Source: Alphaproteobacteria bacterium (GTDB lineage Bacteria; Pseudomonadota; Alphaproteobacteria; Rhizobiales; JAJFHC01). Taken from it: DNA of 64,000 nucleotides. Within the stretch, counting starts at the first letter, position 1. Every line of letters starts with the position of its first letter. Positions 34,387 through 43,814 of this stretch are shown piece by piece. The notes beneath the pieces are model-generated. The model worked only from the letters and a program-made list of their open reading frames with translations. It ran no database searches and was not told the DNA's origin. Location of the stretch: positions 62,001 through 126,000 of the forward strand of contig JAJFHD010000012.1 of assembly GCA_021775805.1 (NCBI GenBank), given 5' to 3'. Made by a program: the position numbers and the translations under genes.

Positions 34387-34470
34387 CCCCTGATCAAGTC
34401 AGGGGAACGAAAGTGGCGCGCCGGTACTGCCTGTCAGCGATGCGTCCCTGTTTCCCGGCCTTGCGCCGGG
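34387..34470. repeat. REP-like palindromes downstream of argC
   Basis: Two perfect hairpins in the 245-base gap between convergent argC and phaC: CCCCTGA 34387-34393 with TCAGGGG 34399-34405, and CCCGGC 34454-34459 with GCCGGG 34465-34470. The second resembles the palindromes at 6241 and 21791. No T tract follows and no gene is seen in the gap. Confidence 0.5.
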
Positions 34471-34576
34471 ACCCACTCGCCGGTCTACATTTGTAGCGAT
34501 TCTTATCGTGCTCCGCCACGGAGACCGGGGAACGTGTCGTTTGGCAGATTCGGCGAATTAAGGGGAGCGGGCTGCA

Positions 34577-36397
34577 TCAGCGCTTCTTGTTCTCCGACCT
34601 GACCCTCACATAAGACCCCGGTGCGTCCTCGATGACCTTGAGCTTGCCGTCGCCCGGCACCCTTGCCGGCACGAGTTTACCGGAGCGTTGGGCGAGCCAG
34701 CGTTTCCAGTCGGGCCACCAGGAACCTGCGTGCTCTTTTGAACCGTCCAGCCAATCTTCGATCGTGGCCGCGCCCTTGTCGTTGGTCCAGTACTGGTACT
34801 TGTTGAATTGCGGGGCATTGACAACGCCGGCGATATGGCCTGACCCTGAGACTACAAGCCGGGTCTTGCCGCCCAGAAACTCGCCGATGCGGAAGACCGA
34901 TTTCAAGGGGGCTATATGATCTTCGCGGGCGGCGAGATTGTAGACCGGGATGTTTATTTTCGAGAGGTCGAGGTCGACGCCACCCAGTGACATCTTGCCC
35001 TGACTGAGGTTGTTCTCCAGATAACATTCCCGCAGGTAGAAACTGTGGGTTGCCGCCGGCATGCGGGTTGAATCGGAATTCCAGTAGAGCAGGTCGAAGG
35101 GGAAGGGGTCCTTGCCGAGCAGATAATTGTTGACCACGTAGGACCAGATCAGATCGTTTGAGCGTAGCATGTTGAAGGCGGACGCCATGCTGCGGCCTTC
35201 CAGGTAGCCGGCTTCGGCCATCTTTTCCTCAACGCCCTTGATTTGTTCATCGTCGACGAAGACCATCAGGTCGCCGGCGTGGGTAAAATCGACCTGGGTG
35301 GTGAAAAACGTGGCACTCTTGATGCGTTTGTCGCCCTTGGCGGCAGCGTAGGCAAGGGTCGCAGACAGAACAGTGCCGCCTATGCAGTAGCCGATGGCAT
35401 TGACGTCTTTCTCGCCAGTGGCCTGTTCCACGGCCCCTACGGCTTCCAGGACGCCTTCTGTCATGTAGTCTTCAAAGGTTTTCTGAGCGAGGCGGGCATC
35501 CGGGTTTGCCCAGGAGATGACAAACACGGTTATGCCTTGTTCGACGGCCCAGCGGATGAAGGATTTTTCCGGATTGAGGTCGAGAATATAGAACTTGTTG
35601 ATCCACGGCGGAATGATGAGCAACGGGCGCTTGTAAACGCTCTCGGTGGTCGGCGTGTACTGTAAGAGTTGAATCAGGTCGTTCTGGAAGACCACTTTGC
35701 CGGGAGTTGTCGCCAGGTTCTTGCCGACCTCGAAGGCGTCAAGATCGGTTTGGCGGATCGACAGTTGACCATCACCGCGTTCAAAATCCTCGATCAGGTG
35801 ATCCAGGCCCCGGACGAGATTTTCGCCATTGCTGTCCATTGTCTCGCGCAGGACGGCAGGGTTGGTGAAAACAAAATTCGATGGTGACAGCGCATTGGCG
35901 ATCTGTTCGACGTAGAAATCGGCCTTGTGGCGGGTGTGCTCGTCAACGTCGTCTGCGCCTTCCACGGTATCCCGGGCCCACTTTGCCGTCAGCAGGTAGG
36001 ACTGCTTGAGAAAATCGAAGATCTGGTTGTTTTCCCAGCTTTCGTCCCGGAACCGCCGGTCGCCGCGTTCCGGGCTGACCACCGGTTCGACCGGTTCGCC
36101 GAGCATCTTCTGCCACGTGTTCTGCCACAGGCTTGCATGGCTCTTCCATAACTGGGTCTGGGCTTCAACCAGTTTCTCGGGTTGATTGAAGTAGTTCTGT
36201 GCGACGTCGAACAGCGTCTGGGCCACGGATGTGAGCTCGCTGCCGGGAAGTTTGTCGGGGCTCTTCTGGTTCTGGGTCTGAAGGAGTTGCGAGAACAGCT
36301 CCGTCGATTTCTGCGCTACCTTGGTCATGTTGGCGGCGAAGGCCTCGGGGTCACGGATCTTGAATTCTGGCGGGATCGAGTATTCGGGTTTCGACAT
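34577..36397 (-). CDS. phaC: Class I poly(3-hydroxyalkanoate) synthase
   Basis: A 606-residue PHA synthase. The lipase-box-like nucleophile is C338 in AIGYCIGGTVLS; the segments PPWINKFYILDL, GITVFVISWANPD, LLYWNSDSTRMP (with the catalytic Asp region) and SGSGHIAGVVNAP (catalytic His) are present. It polymerises (R)-3-hydroxyacyl-CoA into carbon storage granules. The start at 36397 has GAGAG upstream and fits class I length. Divergent from the aminotransferase gene across 281 bases. PhaA, PhaB and phasins are not in the window. Confidence 0.96.
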   Translation of the reverse strand: MSKPEYSIPPEFKIRDPEAFAANMTKVAQKSTELFSQLLQTQNQKSPDKLPGSELTSVAQTLFDVAQNYFNQPEKLVEAQTQLWKSHASLWQNTWQKMLGEPVEPVVSPERGDRRFRDESWENNQIFDFLKQSYLLTAKWARDTVEGADDVDEHTRHKADFYVEQIANALSPSNFVFTNPAVLRETMDSNGENLVRGLDHLIEDFERGDGQLSIRQTDLDAFEVGKNLATTPGKVVFQNDLIQLLQYTPTTESVYKRPLLIIPPWINKFYILDLNPEKSFIRWAVEQGITVFVISWANPDARLAQKTFEDYMTEGVLEAVGAVEQATGEKDVNAIGYCIGGTVLSATLAYAAAKGDKRIKSATFFTTQVDFTHAGDLMVFVDDEQIKGVEEKMAEAGYLEGRSMASAFNMLRSNDLIWSYVVNNYLLGKDPFPFDLLYWNSDSTRMPAATHSFYLRECYLENNLSQGKMSLGGVDLDLSKINIPVYNLAAREDHIAPLKSVFRIGEFLGGKTRLVVSGSGHIAGVVNAPQFNKYQYWTNDKGAATIEDWLDGSKEHAGSWWPDWKRWLAQRSGKLVPARVPGDGKLKVIEDAPGSYVRVRSENKKR

Positions 36398-36678
36398 GAT
36401 GCACTCTCTTTGTGTGCGGGGATGGTAGCGTAGCACGCCTTAGGCGGGCAACCGCACGGTCCTGGCCTCGAGGTTGGTGATGTTCACGCCACCCTTATCT
36501 AAAGACGGGCCGACCTTTTCTCACGGTATTGAATGAAGGTTTTGCAACTCTCCATGGAGCCTTGTCGAAAATGTTCCCTTTTCACGGAATCAGATGGACA
36601 AAATTCTTTGCAAACCGTGCAGGAGTGATACAAGACAGCCGGCTCCATTGCTAGAGGAAACTAGGGTTCTGGACTGTT
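36398..36678. promoter_or_regulatory. Divergent promoter region phaC / aminotransferase
   Basis: 281 bases without a gene between two divergent units; both promoters must lie here. No operator or confident promoter hexamers were assigned. Confidence 0.4.
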
Positions 36679-37923
36679 ATGAGCAGTGAATTTCATCGCA
36701 TCAAGCGATTGCCCCCTTATGTCTTTGAAGAAGTCAACAGACTGAAGGCGCAGGCGCGGTCCCGTGGGGCTGATATCATCGATTTCGGTATGGGCAACCC
36801 GGACATGCCGACACCGCCTCATATTGTCGAAAAACTGATTGAAACGGTACATAAGCCCCGCACCCATCGGTATTCGTCTTCCAGGGGCATTCCCGGTCTG
36901 CGCCGCGCCCAGGCGGCCTACTACGAACGCCGGTTCGGGGTTGGTCTTAATCCCAATTCCCAGGTTGTCGCGACGCTTGGCTCCAAAGAAGGCTTTGCCA
37001 ACCTGGCCCAGGCGATTACCGCGCCTGGCGATGTCGTGTTGGCGCCCAATCCGACCTACCCGATCCATGCCTTCGGTTTCATAATATCGGGCGGCGTCAT
37101 CGGTCATCTGTCGGCCGATCCGACACCGGAATTCCTGTCGCGCCTGGATCGGGCCGTGCGTCATTCTATCCCTCGCCCGATCGCGCTGGTGCTCAATTAC
37201 CCGTCCAACCCTACAGCCCAGGTGGCGGATCTCGATTTCTACAGGGAAGTGGTTGCCTATGCCCGGAGCAACGACCTGATCGTGATTTCCGATCTGGCCT
37301 ATGCGGAAATCTATTTCGACGGCACCGAACCGCCGCCGTCAATCCTGCAGGTGCCGGGCGCATTTGATGTGGCGATTGAATTCACGTCACTGAGCAAGAC
37401 CTATGCGATGCCCGGCTGGCGGATGGGGTTTGCCGTCGGCAACGAACGGCTCATAGAGGCCTTGGCGCGGGTGAAATCATATCTCGACTACGGCGCCTTC
37501 ACGCCGATCCAGGTGGCTGCCGCCGCCGCCCTCAACGGACCGCAGGATTGCGTTCAGGACATTCGCAACATCTATCAGTCCAGACGCGACACCCTGGTCG
37601 ATGCCCTCGGTCGGGCAGGCTGGACGATCCCCAGTCCGCCGGCCACAATGTTTGCCTGGGCGCCCATACCCGAAGCTTACCAATCGATCGGATCGCTTGC
37701 TTTTTCCAAGCTTTTGCTTGAACAAGCCGATGTCGCCGTGGCGCCCGGTATCGGGTTTGGCGAACACGGTGAGGGATTTGTCCGGATTGGCCTTGTGGAA
37801 AACGAACAGCGAATTCGCCAGGCTGCGCGCAACATCCGGCGATTTTTGCAGTCCGACGGTAGTGCGTCGGACGACACCGACGACATAGCGGAAGACAGCG
37901 ACAGGGAAACCATCACGCAATGA
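36679..37923 (+). CDS. alaC: Class I/II aminotransferase, AlaC (glutamate-pyruvate) type
   Basis: A 414-residue PLP aminotransferase. The N-terminus FHRIKRLPPYVFEEVNRLKA and DIIDFGMGNPDMPTP, the NYPSNPTAQV motif and the PLP lysine motif SLSKTYAMPGWRMGFAVGN match AlaC/YfdZ proteins of alphaproteobacteria. It most likely interconverts pyruvate and alanine with glutamate. The next gene, hom, begins inside its stop codon (ATGA overlap), so the two are coupled. An acidic tail follows residue 390. LL-diaminopimelate aminotransferases are related, but neighbours and motifs favour AlaC. Confidence 0.88.
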   Translation: MSSEFHRIKRLPPYVFEEVNRLKAQARSRGADIIDFGMGNPDMPTPPHIVEKLIETVHKPRTHRYSSSRGIPGLRRAQAAYYERRFGVGLNPNSQVVATLGSKEGFANLAQAITAPGDVVLAPNPTYPIHAFGFIISGGVIGHLSADPTPEFLSRLDRAVRHSIPRPIALVLNYPSNPTAQVADLDFYREVVAYARSNDLIVISDLAYAEIYFDGTEPPPSILQVPGAFDVAIEFTSLSKTYAMPGWRMGFAVGNERLIEALARVKSYLDYGAFTPIQVAAAAALNGPQDCVQDIRNIYQSRRDTLVDALGRAGWTIPSPPATMFAWAPIPEAYQSIGSLAFSKLLLEQADVAVAPGIGFGEHGEGFVRIGLVENEQRIRQAARNIRRFLQSDGSASDDTDDIAEDSDRETITQ

Positions 37924-39239
37924 AAGAGGCACTGAAACTGGGCGTCGCGGGGCTTGGAACGGTCGGCCGCGGCGTGTTCAAGATCATCTCCGATCAGGCG
38001 GCCGACATTCGCGAAAGGACAGGCAGGGAGGTCACGATATCTGCGGTATGTGCCCGAGACCGTTCGGCTGACCGGGGCATCGATGTGTCCGGCGTCGAAT
38101 GGTTCGACGATGCGGCAGCCCTTGCGACCAGCGACACCGTCGATATCTATGTCGAGCTGATCGGCGGCGAAGAAGGCATCGCACGGGCTTCCGTTGAAGC
38201 CGCCCTCAATGCCGGCAAACACGTGGTGACGGCGAACAAGGCGCTGCTTGCCGTTCATGGCAACGAACTGGCGGCGCTTGCTGAAGAAAACGGCGTGGCC
38301 CTCAATTTCGAGGCGGCCGTCGCCGGCGGTATCCCGATCGTCAAGGCGGTGCGTGAGAGCATCATGGGCAACCGGATAAAGCACGTGTTCGGCATCATGA
38401 ACGGCACCTGCAATTACATTCTGACGACCATGGAGCGTGAAGGCAGGAGTTTCGAGGATGTCCTGAGTGACGCTCAGGATCTGGGCTATGCCGAGGCAGA
38501 TCCGACTTTTGACGTGGGCGGCTTCGATACTGCGCACAAACTTGCCTTGCTCACCAGCCTGGCTTTCGGCACGCAGGTTTCCTTCAAGGACATTTACATC
38601 GAAGGCATCGAGAAGGTCACGGCACAGGATCTGGCATCCGCCTCGGACCTGGGCTTCAAGATCAAGCTGCTCGGTGTCGCGCTGGATACCGGTCATGGCA
38701 TCGAACAACGTGTCCATCCGACCATGGTTCCAGCCGACTCGCCGATCGCCGATGTTCACGGCGTCTTCAATGCTGTGGCACTGCGCGGCGATCAGGTCGG
38801 CGACGTGATGCTGGAAGGCCGTGGCGCCGGAGAAGGTCCGACGGCTACGGCTGTGGTGGCTGACGTGCTTGACATTGCGCGGGGGTTTATCATGCCGCCC
38901 TTTGGGCGGCCAACGTCGTCCCTCGTGCCTTACAAACGGGCTGGGATGCGTGCCCACGAGGGTGGCTATTACATTGCAATGGACGTCCACGACCGTCCGG
39001 GTGCTGTGGCGGCTATCGCCCAGCGAATGGCCGAACAGCAGATTTCGCTTGAAAGCATTATCCAAAAGCCACTAATGGCGGGCGGCAGAGAAGAATCGGT
39101 GGAAAAGCCCGATACCATGCCGGTGGTGCTGATAACGCATGATACGCTTGAACAGAGTGTGAAAGCAGCGCTGGGACAGATTGAGGAAGATGGGCATATT
39201 GCCCGGACTCCGCGTATGATAAGAATAGAAAAGCTATAA
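37920..39239 (+). CDS. hom: Homoserine dehydrogenase
   Basis: A 439-residue monofunctional enzyme that reduces aspartate semialdehyde to homoserine for threonine and methionine. NAD(P)-binding GVAGLGTVGRGVF at the start, catalytic-domain motifs NTNKALLA-like (VTANKALLAVHG), AAVAGGIPIVKAVRESI and GIMNGTCNYILT, and a C-terminal ACT domain (from about 355: HDRPGAVAAIAQRMAEQQIS) for feedback control. Starts within the alaC stop codon and precedes glpX by 43 bases. Confidence 0.96.
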   Translation: MKEALKLGVAGLGTVGRGVFKIISDQAADIRERTGREVTISAVCARDRSADRGIDVSGVEWFDDAAALATSDTVDIYVELIGGEEGIARASVEAALNAGKHVVTANKALLAVHGNELAALAEENGVALNFEAAVAGGIPIVKAVRESIMGNRIKHVFGIMNGTCNYILTTMEREGRSFEDVLSDAQDLGYAEADPTFDVGGFDTAHKLALLTSLAFGTQVSFKDIYIEGIEKVTAQDLASASDLGFKIKLLGVALDTGHGIEQRVHPTMVPADSPIADVHGVFNAVALRGDQVGDVMLEGRGAGEGPTATAVVADVLDIARGFIMPPFGRPTSSLVPYKRAGMRAHEGGYYIAMDVHDRPGAVAAIAQRMAEQQISLESIIQKPLMAGGREESVEKPDTMPVVLITHDTLEQSVKAALGQIEEDGHIARTPRMIRIEKL

Positions 39240-39265
39240 TTTACAGGACGATATATCTGTAAATT
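39238..39265. promoter_or_regulatory. Perfect 9-bp inverted repeat between hom and glpX
   Basis: AATTTACAG (39238-39246) and CTGTAAATT (39257-39265) flank ten bases. The element overlaps the hom stop codon and ends 17 bases before glpX. No T tract follows, so it looks more like an operator or an mRNA hairpin than a terminator. Confidence 0.45.
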
Positions 39266-39282
39266 AATGTACAAGGGGAAGA

Positions 39283-40260
39283 ATGGTGGGAAATATTGCT
39301 GCGCTTGATCGCGTTTTGACGCTTGAGCTTGCACGGGTTACGGAACGCACTGCAGTTGCGGCGGCACGGTTGCGGGGCCGGGGCGACGAGGTAACAGCCG
39401 ACCAGGTGGCTGTCGATGCCATGCGCAAGGAGCTCAATGCGCTCGACATCGACGGCACGGTTGTGATTGGCGAGGGCGAGCGCGACGAAGCGCCGATGCT
39501 TTACATCGGTGAAAAGGTCGGCACCACGTCGGGGCCTAAGGTGGATATCGCGCTGGATCCGCTTGAGGGAACCACGCTGACCGCCAAGGCGATGCCGAAT
39601 GCCCTGGCCGTGATCGCCCTTGCCGAAGGCGGCAGTCTGCTGCACGCGCCGGACGTCTATATGGACAAGATTGCCATTGGTGGCGGTTATGAGAAGGGAC
39701 TGGTGGATCTCGACCGTTCGCCGGCCGAAAACCTCAAGGCCCTGGCCGAAGCCAAGGGCGTGAAGATTTCCGACCTGACGGCCTGTATCCTGGACCGTCC
39801 ACGTCATGCCAAGCTTATCGAAGAAACCCGGGAAACCGGGGCGTCGATCAGTCTGATCAGCGATGGCGATGTTGCAGGTGTCATCAACACAACCAATACG
39901 GACGAAACCGGGATCGATATCTACATGGGCATCGGCGGCGCGCCGGAAGGCGTTCTGGCTGCCGCTGCGCTGCGCTGTATCGGGGGACAGATGCAGGGCC
40001 GTCTGGTGACCAGCAGTGCCGAGCAGCGCGAACGGGCGCTCAAGATGGGTATCGAGGACTTTGACCGGAAGTACTCGATGGAGGAGATGGCAAGCGGTGA
40101 TGTGCTGTTTGCAGCGACCGGCGTCACCGATGGATCGATGCTGGACGGTGTTGCCTTCAACGGCAAAAAGGTGGTGACTGACACGGTTGTGATGCGGTCA
40201 TCGACGGGCACGGTGCGATGGATCAAGGCGGTACATGCCGACGACTCCAAGTTTCATTGA
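39283..40260 (+). CDS. glpX: Fructose-1,6-bisphosphatase class II
   Basis: A 325-residue GlpX enzyme (gluconeogenesis; in some bacteria also sedoheptulose-1,7-bisphosphate). Metal- and substrate-binding motifs are GTVVIGEGERDEAPMLYIGE and VDIALDPLEGTTLTAKAMPN, followed by GIGGAPEGVLAAAALRCIGG. An AGGGG lies close to the ATG. It sits in the conserved alphaproteobacterial order alaC-hom-glpX-recJ. Confidence 0.96.
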   Translation: MVGNIAALDRVLTLELARVTERTAVAAARLRGRGDEVTADQVAVDAMRKELNALDIDGTVVIGEGERDEAPMLYIGEKVGTTSGPKVDIALDPLEGTTLTAKAMPNALAVIALAEGGSLLHAPDVYMDKIAIGGGYEKGLVDLDRSPAENLKALAEAKGVKISDLTACILDRPRHAKLIEETRETGASISLISDGDVAGVINTTNTDETGIDIYMGIGGAPEGVLAAAALRCIGGQMQGRLVTSSAEQRERALKMGIEDFDRKYSMEEMASGDVLFAATGVTDGSMLDGVAFNGKKVVTDTVVMRSSTGTVRWIKAVHADDSKFH

Positions 40261-40291
40261 CTGACACTTCGAGCGCCTGCGCGGAGCGGCC

Positions 40292-42112
40292 ATGACGGCC
40301 GTGAACGATGGCTGTTTTCTGGGCGTTACCCGCTCGGTTACCGGTAAAGCATGGCTTGACAACCTGTCGGACCGGCGGGTGGCAACCACGATCAGCCAAC
40401 GTCTCGACCTCCCCGAAGTGCTCGGCCGCGTGCTGGCGGCGCGCGGGGTCGACGCGGAAACCGCCGAACAATTCCTGAATCCGACGCTCAAGTCATGCCT
40501 CCCGGACCCCCACGTGCTGCAGGATGCGGAGCGGGCGTCGGCGCGGATTGTGCAGGCCGTCCAGAACCATGAAAACGTGGTCGTCTATGGCGACTACGAC
40601 GTCGATGGCACGACGTCCACGGCCCTGCTGACACGTTTTCTGGCAGCGGTCGGCATCTCTGCCGGCAATTACATTCCGAACCGGCTCACCGAAGGTTACG
40701 GTCCTAATGTGGAGGCCCTGAGGACGATCCGTGAGAATGGGGCCGACCTGGTGATAACGGTCGACTGCGGTATTGCCGCTCACGATCCCATGGAGCAGGC
40801 CGCAGCACTCGGGCTGGACATTGTCATCATCGATCACCATCAGGCCGGCGAGCAATTGCCGGTGGCCCATGCGGTCGTTAATCCAAACCGCCAGGACGAT
40901 CTCAGCGGGCTGGGGTATCTGGCCGCCGTCGGCGTGACGTTTCTGATGGTGGTTGCGGTAAACCGGGCCCTGAGGACAGCCGGGTGGTATGGCGGCGACA
41001 GGCCTGAGCCCGACCTGATGCAATGGCTTGACTTTGTGGCCCTGGGCACCGTGTGCGATGTGGTGCCGCTGGTCGACCTCAACCGGGCGCTGGTGACCCA
41101 GGGACTGAAAGTCATGGCGCGGCGCGCCAATACGGGGCTGCGGGCGCTTGGCACGGTTGCCCGTCTAAACCGTCAGCCGGATACCTATGCCGCGGGTTTC
41201 GTGCTCGGGCCCCGGATCAATGCGGCCGGGCGCATGGGGCGCTCTGATCTTGCCGTCACGCTGCTGTGTACCGATGACGACATGATCGCCGCCGAAACCG
41301 CCCAGGAACTCGAACAACTCAACGGCGAGCGGCAAAAGGAAGAAGCCGAAATCCTGGAACGGGCGCTGATGCAGGCGGAACGCTCGCTCGGCGAGGCGGG
41401 GCAAGCGAGCATTGTCATCGTTTCCGGCGACGGCTGGCACGCCGGCGTGGTCGGCATTGTTGCCAGCCGCCTCAAGGACCGCTTCGCCCTTCCGGCGATC
41501 GCCATTGCCTTCGACGAGGCGGGGCAGGGGTCGGGGTCGGGGCGCTCGATTTCAGGCGCGGATCTGGGAACATCCGTTCGCCGGGCCCTGGAAGCCGGCA
41601 TCCTGGTCAAGGGCGGTGGCCACGCGATGGCGGCGGGCCTGACGGTCGAGCGCGCCAGACTGGGGGATCTGCGGGCCTTTCTCGAAGACGACCTGAAGGC
41701 GGCCGTGGCTGAAGCGACCGCCAATCCCGGTCTGGCCATCGACGGCGCCCTGGGCGCCGGCGGCGCCCATCTGCGGTTCATCGATCTGCTGGAAAGGGCA
41801 GGACCGTTCGGCGTCGGCAATCCAAGGCCAAGGCTTGCGTTTCCGGCCCATAAGATTGCCTATGCCGATGTGGTCGGCGACCAGCACATACGCTGCACGC
41901 TGGTCAGCGGCGACGGCGCGCGGTTGAAGGCCATGTGCTTCAGGTGTGTCGGCACGCCGCTGGGTACTGGCATCCTGAAATCGCGTGGGATGGCGGTTCA
42001 TGTGGCGGGGCATCTGTCGGCCAATACATGGGGCGGGCAGACCACTCCGCAGCTCATCATCGAAGATCTGGCCACAATCGAGGCCGGTGCCGGGGAAGGT
42101 TTCGGGCGATAA
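40292..42112 (+). CDS. recJ: Single-stranded-DNA-specific exonuclease RecJ
   Basis: A 606-residue 5'-3' exonuclease for recombination and repair. DHH-phosphoesterase motifs: VVYGDYDVDGTTSTALL (motif I), VDCGIAAHDP, IIDHHQAGEQLPVAHAVVNP (DHH motif) and the DHHA1 part with VKGGGHAMAAGLTVE, then an OB-like C-terminal domain. Starts 31 bases after glpX; the run ends here before tRNA-Glu. Confidence 0.96.
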   Translation: MTAVNDGCFLGVTRSVTGKAWLDNLSDRRVATTISQRLDLPEVLGRVLAARGVDAETAEQFLNPTLKSCLPDPHVLQDAERASARIVQAVQNHENVVVYGDYDVDGTTSTALLTRFLAAVGISAGNYIPNRLTEGYGPNVEALRTIRENGADLVITVDCGIAAHDPMEQAAALGLDIVIIDHHQAGEQLPVAHAVVNPNRQDDLSGLGYLAAVGVTFLMVVAVNRALRTAGWYGGDRPEPDLMQWLDFVALGTVCDVVPLVDLNRALVTQGLKVMARRANTGLRALGTVARLNRQPDTYAAGFVLGPRINAAGRMGRSDLAVTLLCTDDDMIAAETAQELEQLNGERQKEEAEILERALMQAERSLGEAGQASIVIVSGDGWHAGVVGIVASRLKDRFALPAIAIAFDEAGQGSGSGRSISGADLGTSVRRALEAGILVKGGGHAMAAGLTVERARLGDLRAFLEDDLKAAVAEATANPGLAIDGALGAGGAHLRFIDLLERAGPFGVGNPRPRLAFPAHKIAYADVVGDQHIRCTLVSGDGARLKAMCFRCVGTPLGTGILKSRGMAVHVAGHLSANTWGGQTTPQLIIEDLATIEAGAGEGFGR

Positions 42113-42205
42113 CCCGATTGCCTGCGGAAATCGTGTCAGCTGCGGCGAAACTGGGCTTGCATAGACCTCAAATCCTGTCTATATAGCCGCGACGTCACGC
42201 GATGC

Positions 42206-42280
42206 GGGCCCTTCGTCTATCGGTTAGGACGCCAGGTTTTCAACCTGGAAAGAGGGGTTCGACTCCCCTAGGGCCTGCCA
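42206..42280 (+). tRNA. tRNA-Glu (anticodon TTC), CCA encoded
   Basis: A full cloverleaf of 75 bases: acceptor GGGCCCT with AGGGCCT, D arm GTCT/GGAC, anticodon stem CCAGG/CCTGG with loop TTTTCAA (anticodon TTC), T arm GGGG-TTCGACT-CCCC and 3' GCCA. The first pair is G-T, a wobble. Confidence 0.93.
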
Positions 42281-42699
42281 CGTTTTCAACGATTGCGCGT
42301 AACGGTAAGACACCTCCCATTTGTGGTTTGAAACGATGTACTTTCGAGTAGTCACTTCGTAAGCGTTTTACGGTGTTGACGGCACGCCATTCCCGGCTCG
42401 CCACCTTGGTGCGATGGCATACTATTTCAGCATACAGCGTCCTGTGAACGGCATAATCGCGAGTTCATGGCGTCTGGATGATTGTCCCCACAGAGCGATG
42501 GAGGCAGTTTTGCATTGTTTACGGCCTTTCGGGAGATTCTTCAGATTTGTACAATCTCACGGAACACACCCACTAACATCCGATCTGGAGAGGGAGGATT
42601 CTGGTCAAGTCCACAAAATTCGGGATTTTGAAATCCGAAATTATGCCGGATTTAGTGTTCGGAACAAATGCCGTCAATTCAAATAGGAACCTCCTGAAA
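42281..42699. other. Gene-free stretch after tRNA-Glu
   Basis: 419 bases, AT-richer than the flanks. One forward frame (42414-42686) is open, but its translation has no family character and no clear ribosome binding site, so I do not call it. Probably the promoter and leader of the small protein at 42700; a short hairpin CGTAA/TTACG near 42359-42374 is seen. No copy of the tRNA 3' end was found nearby. Confidence 0.4.
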
Positions 42700-42966
42700 A
42701 TGCGCGCAAAACTTGCTTTCAACGTACACAAGGACGAGAACGGCGAACTGGAACTGATCGGTTACATTGACAAGAATGAAATCGCATGGTTGTGCAACAA
42801 GCTACGATCACTGGAATCAAATGACCACATTCATTTTCATGCAGGAGGTACACTGTTTGGCAGAACTCATTTCCCTTTGAGCAGCCGGGACAGAGACACA
42901 CCTGTGGTTGAGGTACAGCTTAGTTGCGTAGACCCCGACGACTTCGTAAGCAGTCCTTTCGAATGA
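42700..42966 (+). CDS. Small cytoplasmic protein, unknown (weakly Imm32-like)
   Basis: An 88-residue protein starting MRAKLAFNVHKDENGELELI, with an AGGA eleven bases upstream. Its pattern of a beta strand pair, a helix (EIAWLCNKLRSLES) and then DHIHFHAGGTLFG followed by a strand (VVEVQLSCVDPDD) faintly recalls Imm32-type immunity proteins, in which a similar helix-DHxH order occurs. This is a low-confidence resemblance. No toxin gene is next to it. The local sequence is AT-richer than the neighbours, which with the tRNA position hints at acquired DNA. Confidence 0.6.
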   Translation: MRAKLAFNVHKDENGELELIGYIDKNEIAWLCNKLRSLESNDHIHFHAGGTLFGRTHFPLSSRDRDTPVVEVQLSCVDPDDFVSSPFE

Positions 42967-43096
42967 CATAAACACTTCTTATTGTCTCCCCGATATGATA
43001 TCCGCAACGCGGAGTAATAATGGCGAACTTGCCTGTTTGGCTTTGCTTGATGCAGATTGGGCATGATCAAATCGGGCAACAAGGATTAACTGCACG

Positions 43097-43708
43097 ATGA
43101 CCGGTTCATTCAATCTCAAGGCCTCCCACGATGTGGCGGCACGCACCGGTCTCACATTTTCCGTCAAATCGGGCGACCTGATCCGCATTACCGATCTTGA
43201 GGGCGCGCAACCGGTGGACTTTTGGGCCTTCAATGCGGAAAATCACCTTGAATTCCTCTCGTGCGAACATACCAAGCCGTCAATCGAGAAGCTTTTTCCC
43301 CATCTCGGCGATGCCGCCTACACCAACCGGCGCCGCAAGATTGTCACCCTCGTGGCAGATACATCACCCGGGCAGCACGACATGCAATTCGCCGCCTGCG
43401 ATCCAACCCGTTATGCCGAACTGGGCGTTGACGGCGAACACGCGAGCTGCCAGGACAATCTCCACAAGGCGTTGGCCGGCATCGACATTGTGCTCGATTT
43501 TACACCGCAGCCCTGGAACCTGTTCACCAATTTCTTCATCAACCCGGACGGCACCTTCAGCATAAGGGCACCGGAATCCAAAGCTGGCGACTACGTTGTC
43601 CTGCGGGCCGACATGCCGGCCCACATTGTCGTCTCCGCCTGTCCGCAAGACCAGAACCTTACCTGCGGCGGCAAACCCACAGGGGTCAGAGTGGAGGTGG
43701 GATCGTAG
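43097..43708 (+). CDS. DUF1989 family protein (urea carboxylase-associated type)
   Basis: A 203-residue protein matching the DUF1989 family found with urea amidolyase genes: VKSGDLIRITDLEGAQPVDFWAFNA, the HTKPSIEKLFPHLGD region, the CDPTRYAELGVDGEHASCQDN block with two conserved cysteines, and PWNLFTNFFINPDGTFS. Family members are linked to urea or guanidine-related metabolism, but no urea carboxylase is in this window, so its role here is open. Confidence 0.85.
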   Translation: MTGSFNLKASHDVAARTGLTFSVKSGDLIRITDLEGAQPVDFWAFNAENHLEFLSCEHTKPSIEKLFPHLGDAAYTNRRRKIVTLVADTSPGQHDMQFAACDPTRYAELGVDGEHASCQDNLHKALAGIDIVLDFTPQPWNLFTNFFINPDGTFSIRAPESKAGDYVVLRADMPAHIVVSACPQDQNLTCGGKPTGVRVEVGS

Positions 43709-43814
43709 GTAGCATTAACCTCGAAAGCCGATTACAAATGCCGGGCTCATGCGGCATGATATAATTTGCGCAAGAATTTCATTAGATCACGTTCAAAAAG
43801 TACTGGAGAAAACT

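Noticed and set aside
42414-42686. 90-residue forward open frame after tRNA-Glu
   Set aside because: No ribosome binding site, atypical composition and no family resemblance; it runs into the leader of the next gene.
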